64,000 nucleotides of DNA from Novosphingobium sp. (GTDB taxonomy: Bacteria; Pseudomonadota; Alphaproteobacteria; Sphingomonadales; Sphingomonadaceae). The position numbers and the translations under genes are program-made. Location: contig NZ_JADZAT010000017.1 of NCBI RefSeq assembly GCF_020852455.1, positions 1-64,000 of the forward strand, read 5' to 3'. Shown in pieces: positions 46,571-54,684 of this stretch (the stretch's first letter is position 1; each line of letters begins with the position of its first letter). Below the pieces are notes generated by a model. That model saw nothing but the letters and a program-made list of their open reading frames with translations, did no database searches and was not told where the DNA came from.

Positions 46571-47434
46571 TCAGCCGTGTTCGTAGCCCAGGTGTCCCGC
46601 TGGCGGTACGCCGTCGAGCAGCAGCGGTTCCCCGCCGTCCGTCAGGACCGTGCCGATCGGCTCCGCAGGGACCGGAATCACGGCTTCTGCGGACGCGGTA
46701 AACAGCAGTTGATAGTCCTCGCCCCAGCGCAGTGCCGCGTCGCGGCGTGCCTCAGGAGCTGCGATCGGAACGGCAAGGCTGTCGAGCGCCAATGTCACGC
46801 CCGAAGCCACGGCAAGGCGGCTGGCATCGAGCAGCAGCCCGTCCGAAATGTCCATCATCGCGCTGACCACCGGTGCCAGCGCTTGTCCCTCGCGCAGCAA
46901 GGCCTGCGGGCGGCGATAGGCCAGACTATCTCCCGATCCGGCCTTCAGTGCTTCCAGGGCCAGCATCGCGCCGCCGACCGGCCCGGTGATCCACACCCGG
47001 TCGCCCGCCCGCGCACCGCTGCGCGACGGAACCGGACGATGCGTTGCCCGGCCCAGCGCAGTCAGGCCCAGCACCTGCGGGCCGCTGCGCCCGATCGTGT
47101 CGCCGCCCAGCAAAGGGACCTGGTAATGCTCCAGCACCTCGCGCAGTCCTTCGAGAAAGCGCAGGTCATCCTGTGCCAGCTGATAACCCAGCAGCACGCC
47201 CAATGGCTCGGCACCCTTGGCGGCCAGGTCTGAAAGGTTGGTGGCGACCAGCTTCCAGGCCACGTCAGCCGGATCCTGCCCGGGCAGGAAATGCAGCCCT
47301 TCGGCCATCGCATCGTGGGTCAGGACCAGTGTTTCACCGCCCAGATCCAGCACTGCGCAATCATCCTGCAGGCCACGGGCAGAGGGGTGGGTGGCGAGGG
47401 CTTGCAAGGCGTTGATGAAGGCATGTTCGATCAT
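46571..47434 (-). CDS. thiL: Thiamine-monophosphate kinase
   Basis: Phosphorylates thiamine monophosphate to the cofactor thiamine diphosphate. It has 287 residues. Family motifs: LQDDCAVLDL, LTHDAMAEGLHFLP, ATNLSDLAAKGAEP, GGDTIGRSG and MDISDGLLLDASRL. The start ATG at 47434 overlaps the stop of the DUF559 gene (ATGA), and its purine-rich ribosome-binding site GAAGAAGAG is part of the flanking palindromic repeat. In relatives thiL follows nusB directly. Confidence 0.93.
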   Translation of the reverse strand: MIEHAFINALQALATHPSARGLQDDCAVLDLGGETLVLTHDAMAEGLHFLPGQDPADVAWKLVATNLSDLAAKGAEPLGVLLGYQLAQDDLRFLEGLREVLEHYQVPLLGGDTIGRSGPQVLGLTALGRATHRPVPSRSGARAGDRVWITGPVGGAMLALEALKAGSGDSLAYRRPQALLREGQALAPVVSAMMDISDGLLLDASRLAVASGVTLALDSLAVPIAAPEARRDAALRWGEDYQLLFTASAEAVIPVPAEPIGTVLTDGGEPLLLDGVPPAGHLGYEHG

Positions 47435-47856
47435 GACTCTTCTTCCCCCTCGATGGGGGAAGGATACGCAGACTTGGCGTTCGAAGAACGCCTAGTCGAA
47501 GTTGGAAGGGGGTGATCATGCGACACAAGCTGCCCTAGTCGGATCATACAGCCTTCACCGTTCGTAAGAACCTCGTTGTTCCAGAAGCGAACCACCCGAT
47601 AGCCTTCTTTCTCAATCATGGCACTGCGCTGTGCATCTTTGTCGGCATCATGCTGACCGCCATCAACTTCAATTGCCAGCTTGTACCGATGGCTGATGAA
47701 ATCGACGATGAAATGCCGGATGGGAACCTCTCTGCGCCATCGGGCATGAGGATAGAATTCGCGCAGAAGTTGCCACATTCGCTTGGCAGCATCTGTCGGG
47801 TTACGCCTTAAACTGCGTGCCCGAATGACAGATATCGCAGGTGGGTGCTTTTTCAC
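47431..47856 (-). CDS. DUF559 endonuclease-like protein flanked by inverted palindromic repeats
   Basis: A protein of 141 residues. The DUF559 domain (Vsr-related, PD-(D/E)xK-like nuclease fold) spans about residues 15–112: RSLRRNPTDAAKRMWQLLRE, then VDF (D52) and AIEVDGGQHD (E63, D65, H69), likely metal-binding residues, and GYRVVRFWNNEVL. Residues ~114–138 (PLPTSTRRSSNAKSAYPSPI) are encoded by the flanking repeat, so the gene's end was made by the repeat. The start is GTG at 47856, poor ribosome-binding site, uncertain. It sits between nusB and thiL and ends in an ATGA overlap with thiL. Nuclease activity and a mobility role are inferred. Confidence 0.8.
   Translation of the reverse strand: MKKHPPAISVIRARSLRRNPTDAAKRMWQLLREFYPHARWRREVPIRHFIVDFISHRYKLAIEVDGGQHDADKDAQRSAMIEKEGYRVVRFWNNEVLTNGEGCMIRLGQLVSHDHPLPTSTRRSSNAKSAYPSPIEGEEES
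47442..47517 (+). repeat. Palindromic repeat, copy A (76 bases)
   Basis: Outer hairpin CTTCCCCC/GGGGGAAG with loop TCGAT, then GATACG, then a second perfect hairpin GGCGTTC-GAA-GAACGCC flanked by ACTT and TAGT, then a tail ending GGGGGTGATC. It forms the 3' end of the DUF559 gene and the ribosome-binding site of thiL. Confidence 0.85.
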
Positions 47857-47877
47857 GGGGGTTTGTCATAGCTGATG

Positions 47878-47951
47878 GATCACCCCCATCCAACTGCAAC
47901 TAGGTCGCTTTGCGACCAAGTTTCCGTATCCTTCCCCCATCAAGGGGGAAG
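47878..47951 (-). repeat. Palindromic repeat, copy B (74 bases, inverted to A)
   Basis: Read on the minus strand it matches copy A in 31 of 34 bases before and 22 of 25 bases after the inner hairpin. The inner stem is GGTCGC/GCGACC instead of GGCGTTC/GAACGCC: the sequence differs but pairing is kept. The outer hairpin is CTTCCCCC/GGGGGAAG. It lies 21 bases upstream of the DUF559 start. Confidence 0.85.
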
Positions 47952-47965
47952 GAACAGATATCAGC

Positions 47966-47984
47966 ACCTTCCCCCTTGATGGGG
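47966..47984 (+). repeat. Truncated third copy of the outer hairpin
   Basis: ACCTTCCCCCTTGATGGGG repeats the outer-hairpin part of the element in the same orientation as copy A, 14 bases beyond copy B. Only CCCC/GGGG of the stem is left. It ends seven bases before the nusB stop codon. Confidence 0.65.
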
Positions 47985-47990
47985 CCGATC

Positions 47991-48440
47991 TTACGACGAT
48001 CGCACTTCCTTCGCCACGGCATCTAGCACGCCGTTGACGAACTTGGCCTCGCGCGCTTCGAAAAAGGCGTGGGCGACATCAACGTATTCGCTGATCGTGC
48101 TGGCGGTCGGCACGTCGGCACGGGCCATCAGTTCCCAGGCGCCGGCGCGCAGCACCTGGAGCATGGTCTTGTCGAGCCGCTCCAGCTTCCAGCCTTCGGC
48201 CAGCTTGGCATCGAGCAGCGCATCGATCTCGTCGCGGCGCGCGGCGACGCCCTTGACGGTGTCGTCGAAGAAGGCCTGTTCGGCCTCGGCGTACTGGTCG
48301 CCCTCGATCTCTGCGCCAAGCCGGTGGCGGTGGAACTCGTCAATCAGCTGGGCGAGGGCGGTGCCTTCCATCTCAAGCTGGTAGAGCGCCTGGACGGCGG
48401 CGAGCCGCGCGGCGGCGCGGGCCTGGCTTCTGGCCTTCAT
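47991..48440 (-). CDS. nusB: Transcription antitermination factor NusB
   Basis: With S10 it binds boxA RNA and promotes antitermination in rRNA operons. It has 149 residues: ARLAAVQALYQLEMEGTALA at the N-terminus and the C-terminal signature YVDVAHAFFEAREAKFVNGV. It overlaps the end of hisD by four bases (ATGA), so it is translated with the his genes. thiL would normally come next; here the DUF559 unit intervenes. Confidence 0.95.
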   Translation of the reverse strand: MKARSQARAAARLAAVQALYQLEMEGTALAQLIDEFHRHRLGAEIEGDQYAEAEQAFFDDTVKGVAARRDEIDALLDAKLAEGWKLERLDKTMLQVLRAGAWELMARADVPTASTISEYVDVAHAFFEAREAKFVNGVLDAVAKEVRSS

Positions 48441-49729
48441 ATTCCTAGTCTCACTTCGATCGAGCGGGCGTGGGCCTGCAGGCCTTCAGCTTCGGCCAGC
48501 TCGATCGCGGCCGGGCCGATGGCCTTCAGCGCCGCTTCGTCAAGCTGAATGAAGCTGGTGCGTTTCATGAAATCGAGTACCGACAGACCCGAAGAAAACC
48601 GCGCGCGGCGCCCCGTGGGCAGCACGTGGTTGGGCCCGGCGACATAGTCACCGACCGCTTCGGGGGTCATCCGGCCCAGGAAGACCGAGCCGGCGTGGCG
48701 GATCTGCTTGAACAGTGCCTCGGGCTTATCGGTGGCGATCTGGACATGTTCGGCGGCCAGCGCATTTGCCAGCGCCGGGGCTTCATCAAGGCTCGCCACC
48801 TCGATGATCGTGCCGTGGGTGTTCCAGCTTTCGTTCGCGACCCGCGCGGTTGGCAGCATGGCCAGCTCCACCCCGATCCGGTCGGCCACCACATCGGCGA
48901 ACAGCGGATCGTCGGTGATCAGGATCGACTGGGCGGAGGGATCGTGTTCGGCCTGGCTCAGCAGGTCGGCCGCAGTCCACTCGGGATCGTTCTGGCCATC
49001 GGCGATCAGCAGGATCTCGCTGGGCCCGGCGACCATGTCGATTCCGACCACGCCGTAAAGCTGGCGCTTGGCCTCGGCGACCCAGGCATTGCCGGGGCCG
49101 ACCACGACATCGACCGGGCTGATCCGCTGCGTGCCATAGGCCAGCGCCGCCACGGCCTGGGCCCCGCCGATCCGCCAGATTTCGTCCACGCCGGCCAGGT
49201 GCGCGGCGGCCATGACCAGCGGGTTGAGCGCGCCCTTGGGGGTGGGGGTGACCACCACCAGTCGCTCGACCCCGGCAACCTTGGCCGGGATAGCGTTCAT
49301 CAACAGTGACGAAGGGTAGGCCGCGCGGCCGCCCGGGACATAGAGCCCGGCGGCATCGACCGGGCGCCATTTGGCCCCCATGCGGACGCCCAGTTCGTCG
49401 GTTTCGTCGCGGTTCTTGGGAACCTGCTTTTCGTGAAAGGCGCGGATCCGCTGGGCGGCCAGTTCCAGCGCGGCGCGCAGGTCGGGCTTGAGCGCGTCGA
49501 AGGCTTCGCGGCAGGCTTCCTTCGACACCTGCCAGTCACTGTCCTGCGCCAGCGCATACTGGTCCCAGCGCGAGGTCATTTCGACCAGCGCTGCATCGCC
49601 GCGGTTCTTGACGTCGCTCAGGATCACCTGGACGTCGCGGGCCAGGTTTTCATCGCTTTCGCGCCGGTCGGCGACCAGCCGGCGGAAGGCTTGCTCAAAG
49701 CCCGGATCACGGGTGTTGAGGCGCAGCAT
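48437..49729 (-). CDS. hisD: Histidinol dehydrogenase
   Basis: Last two steps of histidine synthesis: histidinol to histidine with two NAD. It has 430 residues. Motifs: PGGRAAYPSSLLMNAIPAKV, VGPGNAWVAEAKRQLYG, DMVAGPSEILLIAD, and GPNHVLPTGRRARFSSGLSV with zinc and base residues. One-base overlap with hisG, four-base overlap with nusB. Confidence 0.97.
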   Translation of the reverse strand: MLRLNTRDPGFEQAFRRLVADRRESDENLARDVQVILSDVKNRGDAALVEMTSRWDQYALAQDSDWQVSKEACREAFDALKPDLRAALELAAQRIRAFHEKQVPKNRDETDELGVRMGAKWRPVDAAGLYVPGGRAAYPSSLLMNAIPAKVAGVERLVVVTPTPKGALNPLVMAAAHLAGVDEIWRIGGAQAVAALAYGTQRISPVDVVVGPGNAWVAEAKRQLYGVVGIDMVAGPSEILLIADGQNDPEWTAADLLSQAEHDPSAQSILITDDPLFADVVADRIGVELAMLPTARVANESWNTHGTIIEVASLDEAPALANALAAEHVQIATDKPEALFKQIRHAGSVFLGRMTPEAVGDYVAGPNHVLPTGRRARFSSGLSVLDFMKRTSFIQLDEAALKAIGPAAIELAEAEGLQAHARSIEVRLGI

Positions 49730-50385
49730 CAGGCTGCTTCCCGCTTTGCGACCAGCGCGCGGAACCGCTCGACCAGTGCGGCGACCCGTTCGTCGGTCTT
49801 GAGCGCGGCGCGGTTGACGATCAGCCGGGCCGAGATTTGCAGGATCGTTGCGGTCTCGACCAGGCCGTTGTCCTTGAGCGTCTGGCCCGAGGAAACCAGG
49901 TCAACGATCCGGCTGGCGAGGCCCAGCCCGGGGGCCAGTTCCATCGCGCCGTTGAGCTTTACGACCTCGGCCTGCACGCCCTGTGCCTCGAAGTGCCTGC
50001 GGGTGAGGTTTGGGTACTTGCTGGCCACCCGCAAGTGACTGTTGTGGGCCTGTTGTGTGACGCTGTCGTGTGGCTCTGCGACCGACAGACGGCAGTGGCC
50101 GATGTCCAGATCGACCGGTGCGTAGAGGTCGGGATAGCCGAATTCCTCGACCACATCGGACCCGACAATCCCCGCCTGCGCCGCACCGTGGGCCACGAAA
50201 GTCGCCACATCGAACGCCCGGACGCGGATGATCCGGATCTCCGATCCTTCGCAACCGAATGAAAGTGAACGGTTTTTCTTGTCGTGAAAGGCAGCCTCGG
50301 GAACCACTCCGGCGCGCGCCATCAGCGGCAGCGCCTCGTCGAGGATACGGCCCTTGGGCACGGCAAAGGTCAGCGGCTTGGCCAT
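49729..50385 (-). CDS. hisG: ATP phosphoribosyltransferase, short form (HisG_S)
   Basis: First step of histidine synthesis: ATP + PRPP to phosphoribosyl-ATP. It has 218 residues and lacks the C-terminal regulatory domain, so it belongs to the short form that needs HisZ for activity; hisZ is not in the window. Motifs: [20 protein letters not shown] and the PRPP-binding [15 protein letters not shown]. No Shine-Dalgarno is seen; the promoter-like sequence ends nine bases before the ATG, which suggests a leaderless mRNA. Confidence 0.94.
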   Translation of the reverse strand: MAKPLTFAVPKGRILDEALPLMARAGVVPEAAFHDKKNRSLSFGCEGSEIRIIRVRAFDVATFVAHGAAQAGIVGSDVVEEFGYPDLYAPVDLDIGHCRLSVAEPHDSVTQQAHNSHLRVASKYPNLTRRHFEAQGVQAEVVKLNGAMELAPGLGLASRIVDLVSSGQTLKDNGLVETATILQISARLIVNRAALKTDERVAALVERFRALVAKREAA

Positions 50386-50394
50386 CGGCTGCGG

Positions 50395-50423
50395 CCCTTA
50401 CGGCGCGGGGGCCAAAAGGGCAA
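50395..50423 (-). promoter_or_regulatory. Candidate hisG promoter
   Basis: On the minus strand TTGCCC (50423–50418), a 17-base spacer and TAAGGG (50400–50395). The hisG ATG begins nine bases after the -10 box, so the transcript would have almost no leader. Confidence 0.45.
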
Positions 50424-50506
50424 GAAGCCAAGCGGATTTCTCTTGTGCAATGCAGCAAAGAGGCGCAGCCTGTTCGCATCTGCAACAATAAGCAGGAGAA
50501 CACGCG

Positions 50507-51604
50507 ATGGCGGAGAACTACCAGTTTATCGACATAAATGCGACCGGTCCGGGCATCATAGCCGCAGCCTTCGACAACCAGGTGGCCTATTGCACCGCAT
50601 CCGGCGCCACGGTGACCGCACGAATTTGTGCTGCACTGCGGGATCTGATCGAAGCGGGTGAGGGCGGCGCGGTGCTCGACCGAGTGCGCAACTGGTCTGG
50701 TCCACCGCTTGCCGATGCCCTGCCGCTGCGCCTGGCAGGGGGGCTCCATGCGCTGCACCTCAAGGGCACTCAACCGTCACTTGGATGTATCTACAATGAC
50801 ACTCAAGGGGCGGACGACGCACAGATCGTCGCCAGTGCACTGCACACCCACGAGACCGAGCTGCTGCCCTGGCTTGATAGCCCGCCACAAACCAACGAAG
50901 CCGGGCGTTCGGCCAACTTCATTGCTGCAATGCTGTGGCTGGCCGACAAGGGACTGCCCGCCCGGTTCGAATGCCTTGAGATCGGATCGAGCGCCGGAAT
51001 CAACCTGATGCTCGATCGCTATCACTACAATCTGGGCGGGACCGAGGTTGGGCCAGATCCCGGTGCGATGCGGTTCAAGCCCGAATGGCAGGGCGATGCC
51101 CCGCCGCGCCATGCGATCGAGCTCACCTCAACCAAAGGCTGCGATGTCGCTCCGGTCGATCTGACCGATCCGGACGAGGCCCTGCGGCTCAGGGCCTATA
51201 TCTGGCCCGAACACACGGTGCGGTTCGAGCGGATGGAGGCCGCGATTGCCGAAGCGAAGAAACGCCCGCCCGATCTGGTGCAGATGAACGCCGCCGATTT
51301 CATCGAGGCCGAGCTAGCCAAGCCTCAAACACCCGGAACCACCCGAATGCTGATGCATTCGATCGTCTGGCAATATGTGCCGGAAGAACAGCAGGCGCGG
51401 GTGACTGCGGCGATGGAAGCGGCGGGGGCCAGGGCGACACCCGACCAGCCGCTTGCCTGGGTCGCGCTGGAAGCCAACCGGGTGCTGCACATCCACGAAA
51501 TGGTGGTGCGCTACTGGCCCGGCGGCGAGGCGGGCGTGGTAGTCACCCGGGCGCATCCGCATGGCGCGTGGATCGGCTGGGGCGGCAGCGACCGAATGAT
51601 CTAG
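50507..51604 (+). CDS. DUF2332 family protein
   Basis: A protein of 365 residues recognised as DUF2332. It has a Rossmann-like methyltransferase-type segment (FECLEIGSSAGINLMLDRY) and conserved ALHTHETELLPWLDSPPQTNEAGR earlier. The LEIGSSAG glycine motif hints at SAM or nucleotide binding, but no function is proven for the family. The start follows AGCAGGAGAA. It is divergent from hisG and converges on the ltrA gene with a four-base overlap. Confidence 0.82.
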   Translation: MAENYQFIDINATGPGIIAAAFDNQVAYCTASGATVTARICAALRDLIEAGEGGAVLDRVRNWSGPPLADALPLRLAGGLHALHLKGTQPSLGCIYNDTQGADDAQIVASALHTHETELLPWLDSPPQTNEAGRSANFIAAMLWLADKGLPARFECLEIGSSAGINLMLDRYHYNLGGTEVGPDPGAMRFKPEWQGDAPPRHAIELTSTKGCDVAPVDLTDPDEALRLRAYIWPEHTVRFERMEAAIAEAKKRPPDLVQMNAADFIEAELAKPQTPGTTRMLMHSIVWQYVPEEQQARVTAAMEAAGARATPDQPLAWVALEANRVLHIHEMVVRYWPGGEAGVVVTRAHPHGAWIGWGGSDRMI

Positions 51605-52950
51605 CGCCCCTTGGCCACTTCGCGTGCCAGCCGCTTGTCGCGCCGCCGCTCCAGCTCGCGGCGCATCGCGCGGCCCAGCCACCAGTTGCGGCGCTCCATG
51701 CGTTCCAGCCAGCCGCCGTTGAAGCTGCCCCATTCCCACACCGCGATCACCGCAAAGATCGCCACCAGCGCAGCAAAGAAGATCAGGCCAGGCGGATGCG
51801 CCAGCCAGCCCCACAGGGCCAGCGGGACCAGTGCATAGAGGCCATAGGCATGGCTGGCCGGGAACCACGGGTTGCCGCTGGAAATCCGCTTGAAGCCGGC
51901 CAGTCCGCCCAGGAACAGTACAGTGCCGCCGATCACGATCGCCAGCAGGTCGAGGTGCAGGGGCTCATGCGGATGGGCCAGCACCAGTTCGTCGGCTACC
52001 GCCAGCACGATGATCCCGGCTACGATCGGGATGTGCCAATAGGTGAACGCCTGCCGCCCAACCAGGCCGGGCAGGCTGTGGCTCTCGATATGCCGGGCTC
52101 CGCGCTTGGCGCCCATGTCGAAATAGAGCCACCACATCATGAACGAGCTGACGAAGGCCATGACCAGCGCAGCATCAAGCCAGCTCTGCGACCGGGCCGC
52201 CGAATAGGTCGCTCCAGTGATCACCAGCCCTTCGCCCAGCGCGATGATGATGAACAGGCTGCAGCGTTCGGCCATGTGCGCGCCCGAAATGATCCAGTCT
52301 GCCGGACTTGAACGGCCCAGCCCCGGATAGCGCAGGAACACCATCGGCGCGGTATATTCGATTGCCAGCGCAGCCAGCCACAGTCCCAATTGCCAGCCAG
52401 GCTCGCCGATCAGCGCGCCGCCCAGCCAGAATGGCGCGGCGGTCAGGAACCAGGCAGCGGCCCGGATCATGTTGCGTCCGCGGCCCGGATCCTCGCGCTC
52501 CATCGCCCAGGCCACGAACAGGCAGCGGCCAACCTGCAAGGTCACATAGGCGGCCGCGAACAACAACGCACCGGCGCCGAACCCCTGCGGTATCGCCGCC
52601 GCCATGGCCAGGCTGAGCAGCATCAGCACCCCCAGCAGCAGGCGCACCTCGACCTTGTCAGGATCGATCCAGTTGGTGGCCCAGGTGGTCCACATCCAGG
52701 CCCACCAGACCGCACCGAACAGCACCGCAGTGCGCAGCGCCCCCAGCGGGGTCAGCTCGGCGATCAGGTAATGCGAAAGCTGAGTGATCGCGAAGACGAA
52801 CACCAGGTCGAAGAACAGTTCAAGGTTGGTGACCGGGGCATGTCCGCCACCATGGTTGCGCAGCAACGAGCGGCGCTGGCGCGCTTCGGCGGCGGCCAGC
52901 GCCGCGCCGATCCCGCCGTGCGGTCGCCCGGGTTCACTCGGTCCGGCCAA
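51601..52950 (-). CDS. Low temperature requirement protein A (LtrA) family membrane protein
   Basis: About 449 residues with around eleven membrane helices. LtrA marks: NLELFFDLVFVFAITQLSHYL at the N-terminus (slightly shortened here: LELFFDLVFVFAITQL) and the central AERCSLFIIIALGEGLVITG. The role is unclear; first found in Listeria growing in the cold. The end is Arg-rich. The start is uncertain: no ATG lies near; TTG at 52950, inside the end of the hydrolase gene, is the best placed. Last gene of the bolA operon. Confidence 0.8.
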   Translation of the reverse strand: MAGPSEPGRPHGGIGAALAAAEARQRRSLLRNHGGGHAPVTNLELFFDLVFVFAITQLSHYLIAELTPLGALRTAVLFGAVWWAWMWTTWATNWIDPDKVEVRLLLGVLMLLSLAMAAAIPQGFGAGALLFAAAYVTLQVGRCLFVAWAMEREDPGRGRNMIRAAAWFLTAAPFWLGGALIGEPGWQLGLWLAALAIEYTAPMVFLRYPGLGRSSPADWIISGAHMAERCSLFIIIALGEGLVITGATYSAARSQSWLDAALVMAFVSSFMMWWLYFDMGAKRGARHIESHSLPGLVGRQAFTYWHIPIVAGIIVLAVADELVLAHPHEPLHLDLLAIVIGGTVLFLGGLAGFKRISSGNPWFPASHAYGLYALVPLALWGWLAHPPGLIFFAALVAIFAVIAVWEWGSFNGGWLERMERRNWWLGRAMRRELERRRDKRLAREVAKGR

Positions 52951-53842
52951 GGAACTCGTCCAGCGCCGCGTTGACCGCGCCCGGTGCCTCCCACGGCACG
53001 AAGTGGCCGCAGTCCGGCACTTCAACCAGCGTCATGTTGGGCACCATGTCCGCCAGGCCATCAAGGTTTTCAGGCGGCAGGGCCAGGTCTTCCAGCGCCC
53101 AGATCACCAGTGTCGGGATGGTCAGCGGCGGCAGCACCGGGGGTGCCTTGTCGGCCGGCATTTCATAGGGTTCATCCATCGCCGGGACATAGAGCGGGCT
53201 GGCACGGTACCAGTTGATCATCGCGAAGGCGGCGTCGCGATTTTCCCACTCGCGGGTCAGCTGCTCCCGTTCGGCGGGCTCTATCTTGTCCTCGCCCATT
53301 TCGCGGCCTTCGAAGCCCTTCATCAGCATCCCGGCCAGACCGAAATCGCGGATCAGCTGGTCATTCGCCACATCGCGGAAAACGCGCATGTACTGGCTCG
53401 ATTCGCGCTGGTGGCGGTTGGTCCAGACCAGCCGCGAAAAGCCGACCGGGTGCGGAGCATTGGCAATCACCGCCCGCGTCACCCGCCCGTTCAACTGGCC
53501 CATCAGGGCCGTGCCCCAGGCAATCGCGCCGCCCCAATCGTGCCCGACTATCGTGAACGTGCCCACACCCAGCGCATCGGCCAGCTGGAACACATCACCG
53601 ATCAGCTTGTCCGGGGTATAGCTCGCGACATCCTGCGGCTTCGACGATCCGCGATAGCCGCGCTGGTCAGGCGCAATGCAGCGATAGCGGCCAGACAGGT
53701 GCGCGATCTGGTGGCGCCAGGTGCGGTGGCTTTCGGGAAAGCCGTGCAGGAAGATCAGCGCCGGAGCATCACGCGGCCCCGCATCGACCACGTCGAGTTC
53801 GATTCCACTGGCCAGCGTTATGCGGGTCTGCGCCATGCTCAT
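52934..53842 (-). CDS. Alpha/beta-hydrolase, epoxide hydrolase / haloacid dehalogenase-like
   Basis: A protein of 302 residues. The oxyanion motif HGFPES, the Asp nucleophile in VGHDWGGAIAWG and the His in PDCGHFVPWEAP define the epoxide hydrolase/fluoroacetate dehalogenase group. The lid differs from the enzyme at 5958 and lacks its YFQ motif, so the substrate probably differs. The ATGA overlap with the SDR gene shows coupling. Confidence 0.85.
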   Translation of the reverse strand: MSMAQTRITLASGIELDVVDAGPRDAPALIFLHGFPESHRTWRHQIAHLSGRYRCIAPDQRGYRGSSKPQDVASYTPDKLIGDVFQLADALGVGTFTIVGHDWGGAIAWGTALMGQLNGRVTRAVIANAPHPVGFSRLVWTNRHQRESSQYMRVFRDVANDQLIRDFGLAGMLMKGFEGREMGEDKIEPAEREQLTREWENRDAAFAMINWYRASPLYVPAMDEPYEMPADKAPPVLPPLTIPTLVIWALEDLALPPENLDGLADMVPNMTLVEVPDCGHFVPWEAPGAVNAALDEFLGRTE

Positions 53843-54660
53843 TGCTCGCGGACCCCCATCTGGGCGGCATAGCCCGATTGGAACATCGCGATCATCTGGT
53901 CGATCAGCGCTTCGGGGGTGCGGCGGGCTTCGCCGATCATTTTTTCAGTCGGCGCATCGGCGATCATCACTTCTCGCTGGCCTTCATCGATCATCCCGAT
54001 CATCCGCTGTGCGAAATCGTCGGGATCGATCCCGTTGTCGATCGCCTTGTCGCTTTCGCCGCGGCGGCCCCCATCGGCGGTGATCGCATTGCGCGAAACA
54101 TCGGTGCGGATTGATCCCGGGGTGACCCCGATCACGGTGATGTTGTGCGGGCTCAATTCCAGCCGCAGCGCGTCGGCATAGCCGATCAGCCCGTGCTTGG
54201 CCGCGCAATAGGCGGTGCGCAGCGGCGAGCCGATCTTGCCCGCCAGGCTGGAGATCATGATGATCTGCCCGGTCTTGCGCCCGGCCATCCGCTTGACCAG
54301 CGCCTGGGTCAGGCAGATCGGACCCAGCAGGTCGATGTCGATCATCTTCTGGTAAACCGCGAAATCGGTGTCGATCGCCAGGCTGCGCTGGCTGATCCCG
54401 GCATTGTTGACCAGCACGTCGATCCCGCCGCTCCAGTCCCAGGCCTGGTCGGCGGCGGCTTGCGCAGCGGCAAAGTCGGCGGTGTCGAACGGCAGGATCA
54501 GGTGATCGACGCCGCAGGCCGCCGCCACCTCGTCCAGCGCCGCGTGGTTGCGGCCGGAAAGGATCAGTCGCGCCCCGCGTTTGGCATAGGCCCGCGCCAG
54601 CGCCGCGCCGATTCCCGATGAAGCGCCGGTAATCCAGACTGCCTTGCCTGCGTAATCCAT
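53839..54660 (-). CDS. Short-chain dehydrogenase/reductase
   Basis: A protein of 273 residues with classical SDR motifs: cofactor site TGASSGIGAALARAYAKRGA (Arg after the glycines favours NADP), NNAG in VLVNNAGISQRS, catalytic Ser in MISSLAG and YxxxK in AYCAAKHG, where the Lys follows Tyr by four. A C-terminal hydrophobic helix is not seen. The ATG at 54660 has GGAGAG seven bases upstream; GTG 54675 and ATG 54666 are alternatives. Operon with pirin and hydrolase genes. Confidence 0.88.
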   Translation of the reverse strand: MDYAGKAVWITGASSGIGAALARAYAKRGARLILSGRNHAALDEVAAACGVDHLILPFDTADFAAAQAAADQAWDWSGGIDVLVNNAGISQRSLAIDTDFAVYQKMIDIDLLGPICLTQALVKRMAGRKTGQIIMISSLAGKIGSPLRTAYCAAKHGLIGYADALRLELSPHNITVIGVTPGSIRTDVSRNAITADGGRRGESDKAIDNGIDPDDFAQRMIGMIDEGQREVMIADAPTEKMIGEARRTPEALIDQMIAMFQSGYAAQMGVREQ

Positions 54661-54684
54661 GGTCATGCTCTCCACTTGTCTCGT

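Larger units (their letters stand above)
47442..47951. mobile_element. Putative mobile unit: DUF559 gene between inverted repeats
   Basis: The repeats at 47442–47517 and 47878–47951 are inverted relative to each other with their CTTCCCCC hairpin ends facing out, and the DUF559 gene fills the space. The whole unit is 510 bases and interrupts the nusB–thiL pair. No transposase of a known family is present and no target duplication is evident. It resembles REP elements with their RAYT nuclease in layout, but with another nuclease family. The mobile nature is inferred. Confidence 0.45.

Noticed and set aside
47442..47984. Repeats around the DUF559 gene as a CRISPR array
   Set aside because: Only two full copies and one fragment, in inverted orientation, with no regular spacers or cas genes.
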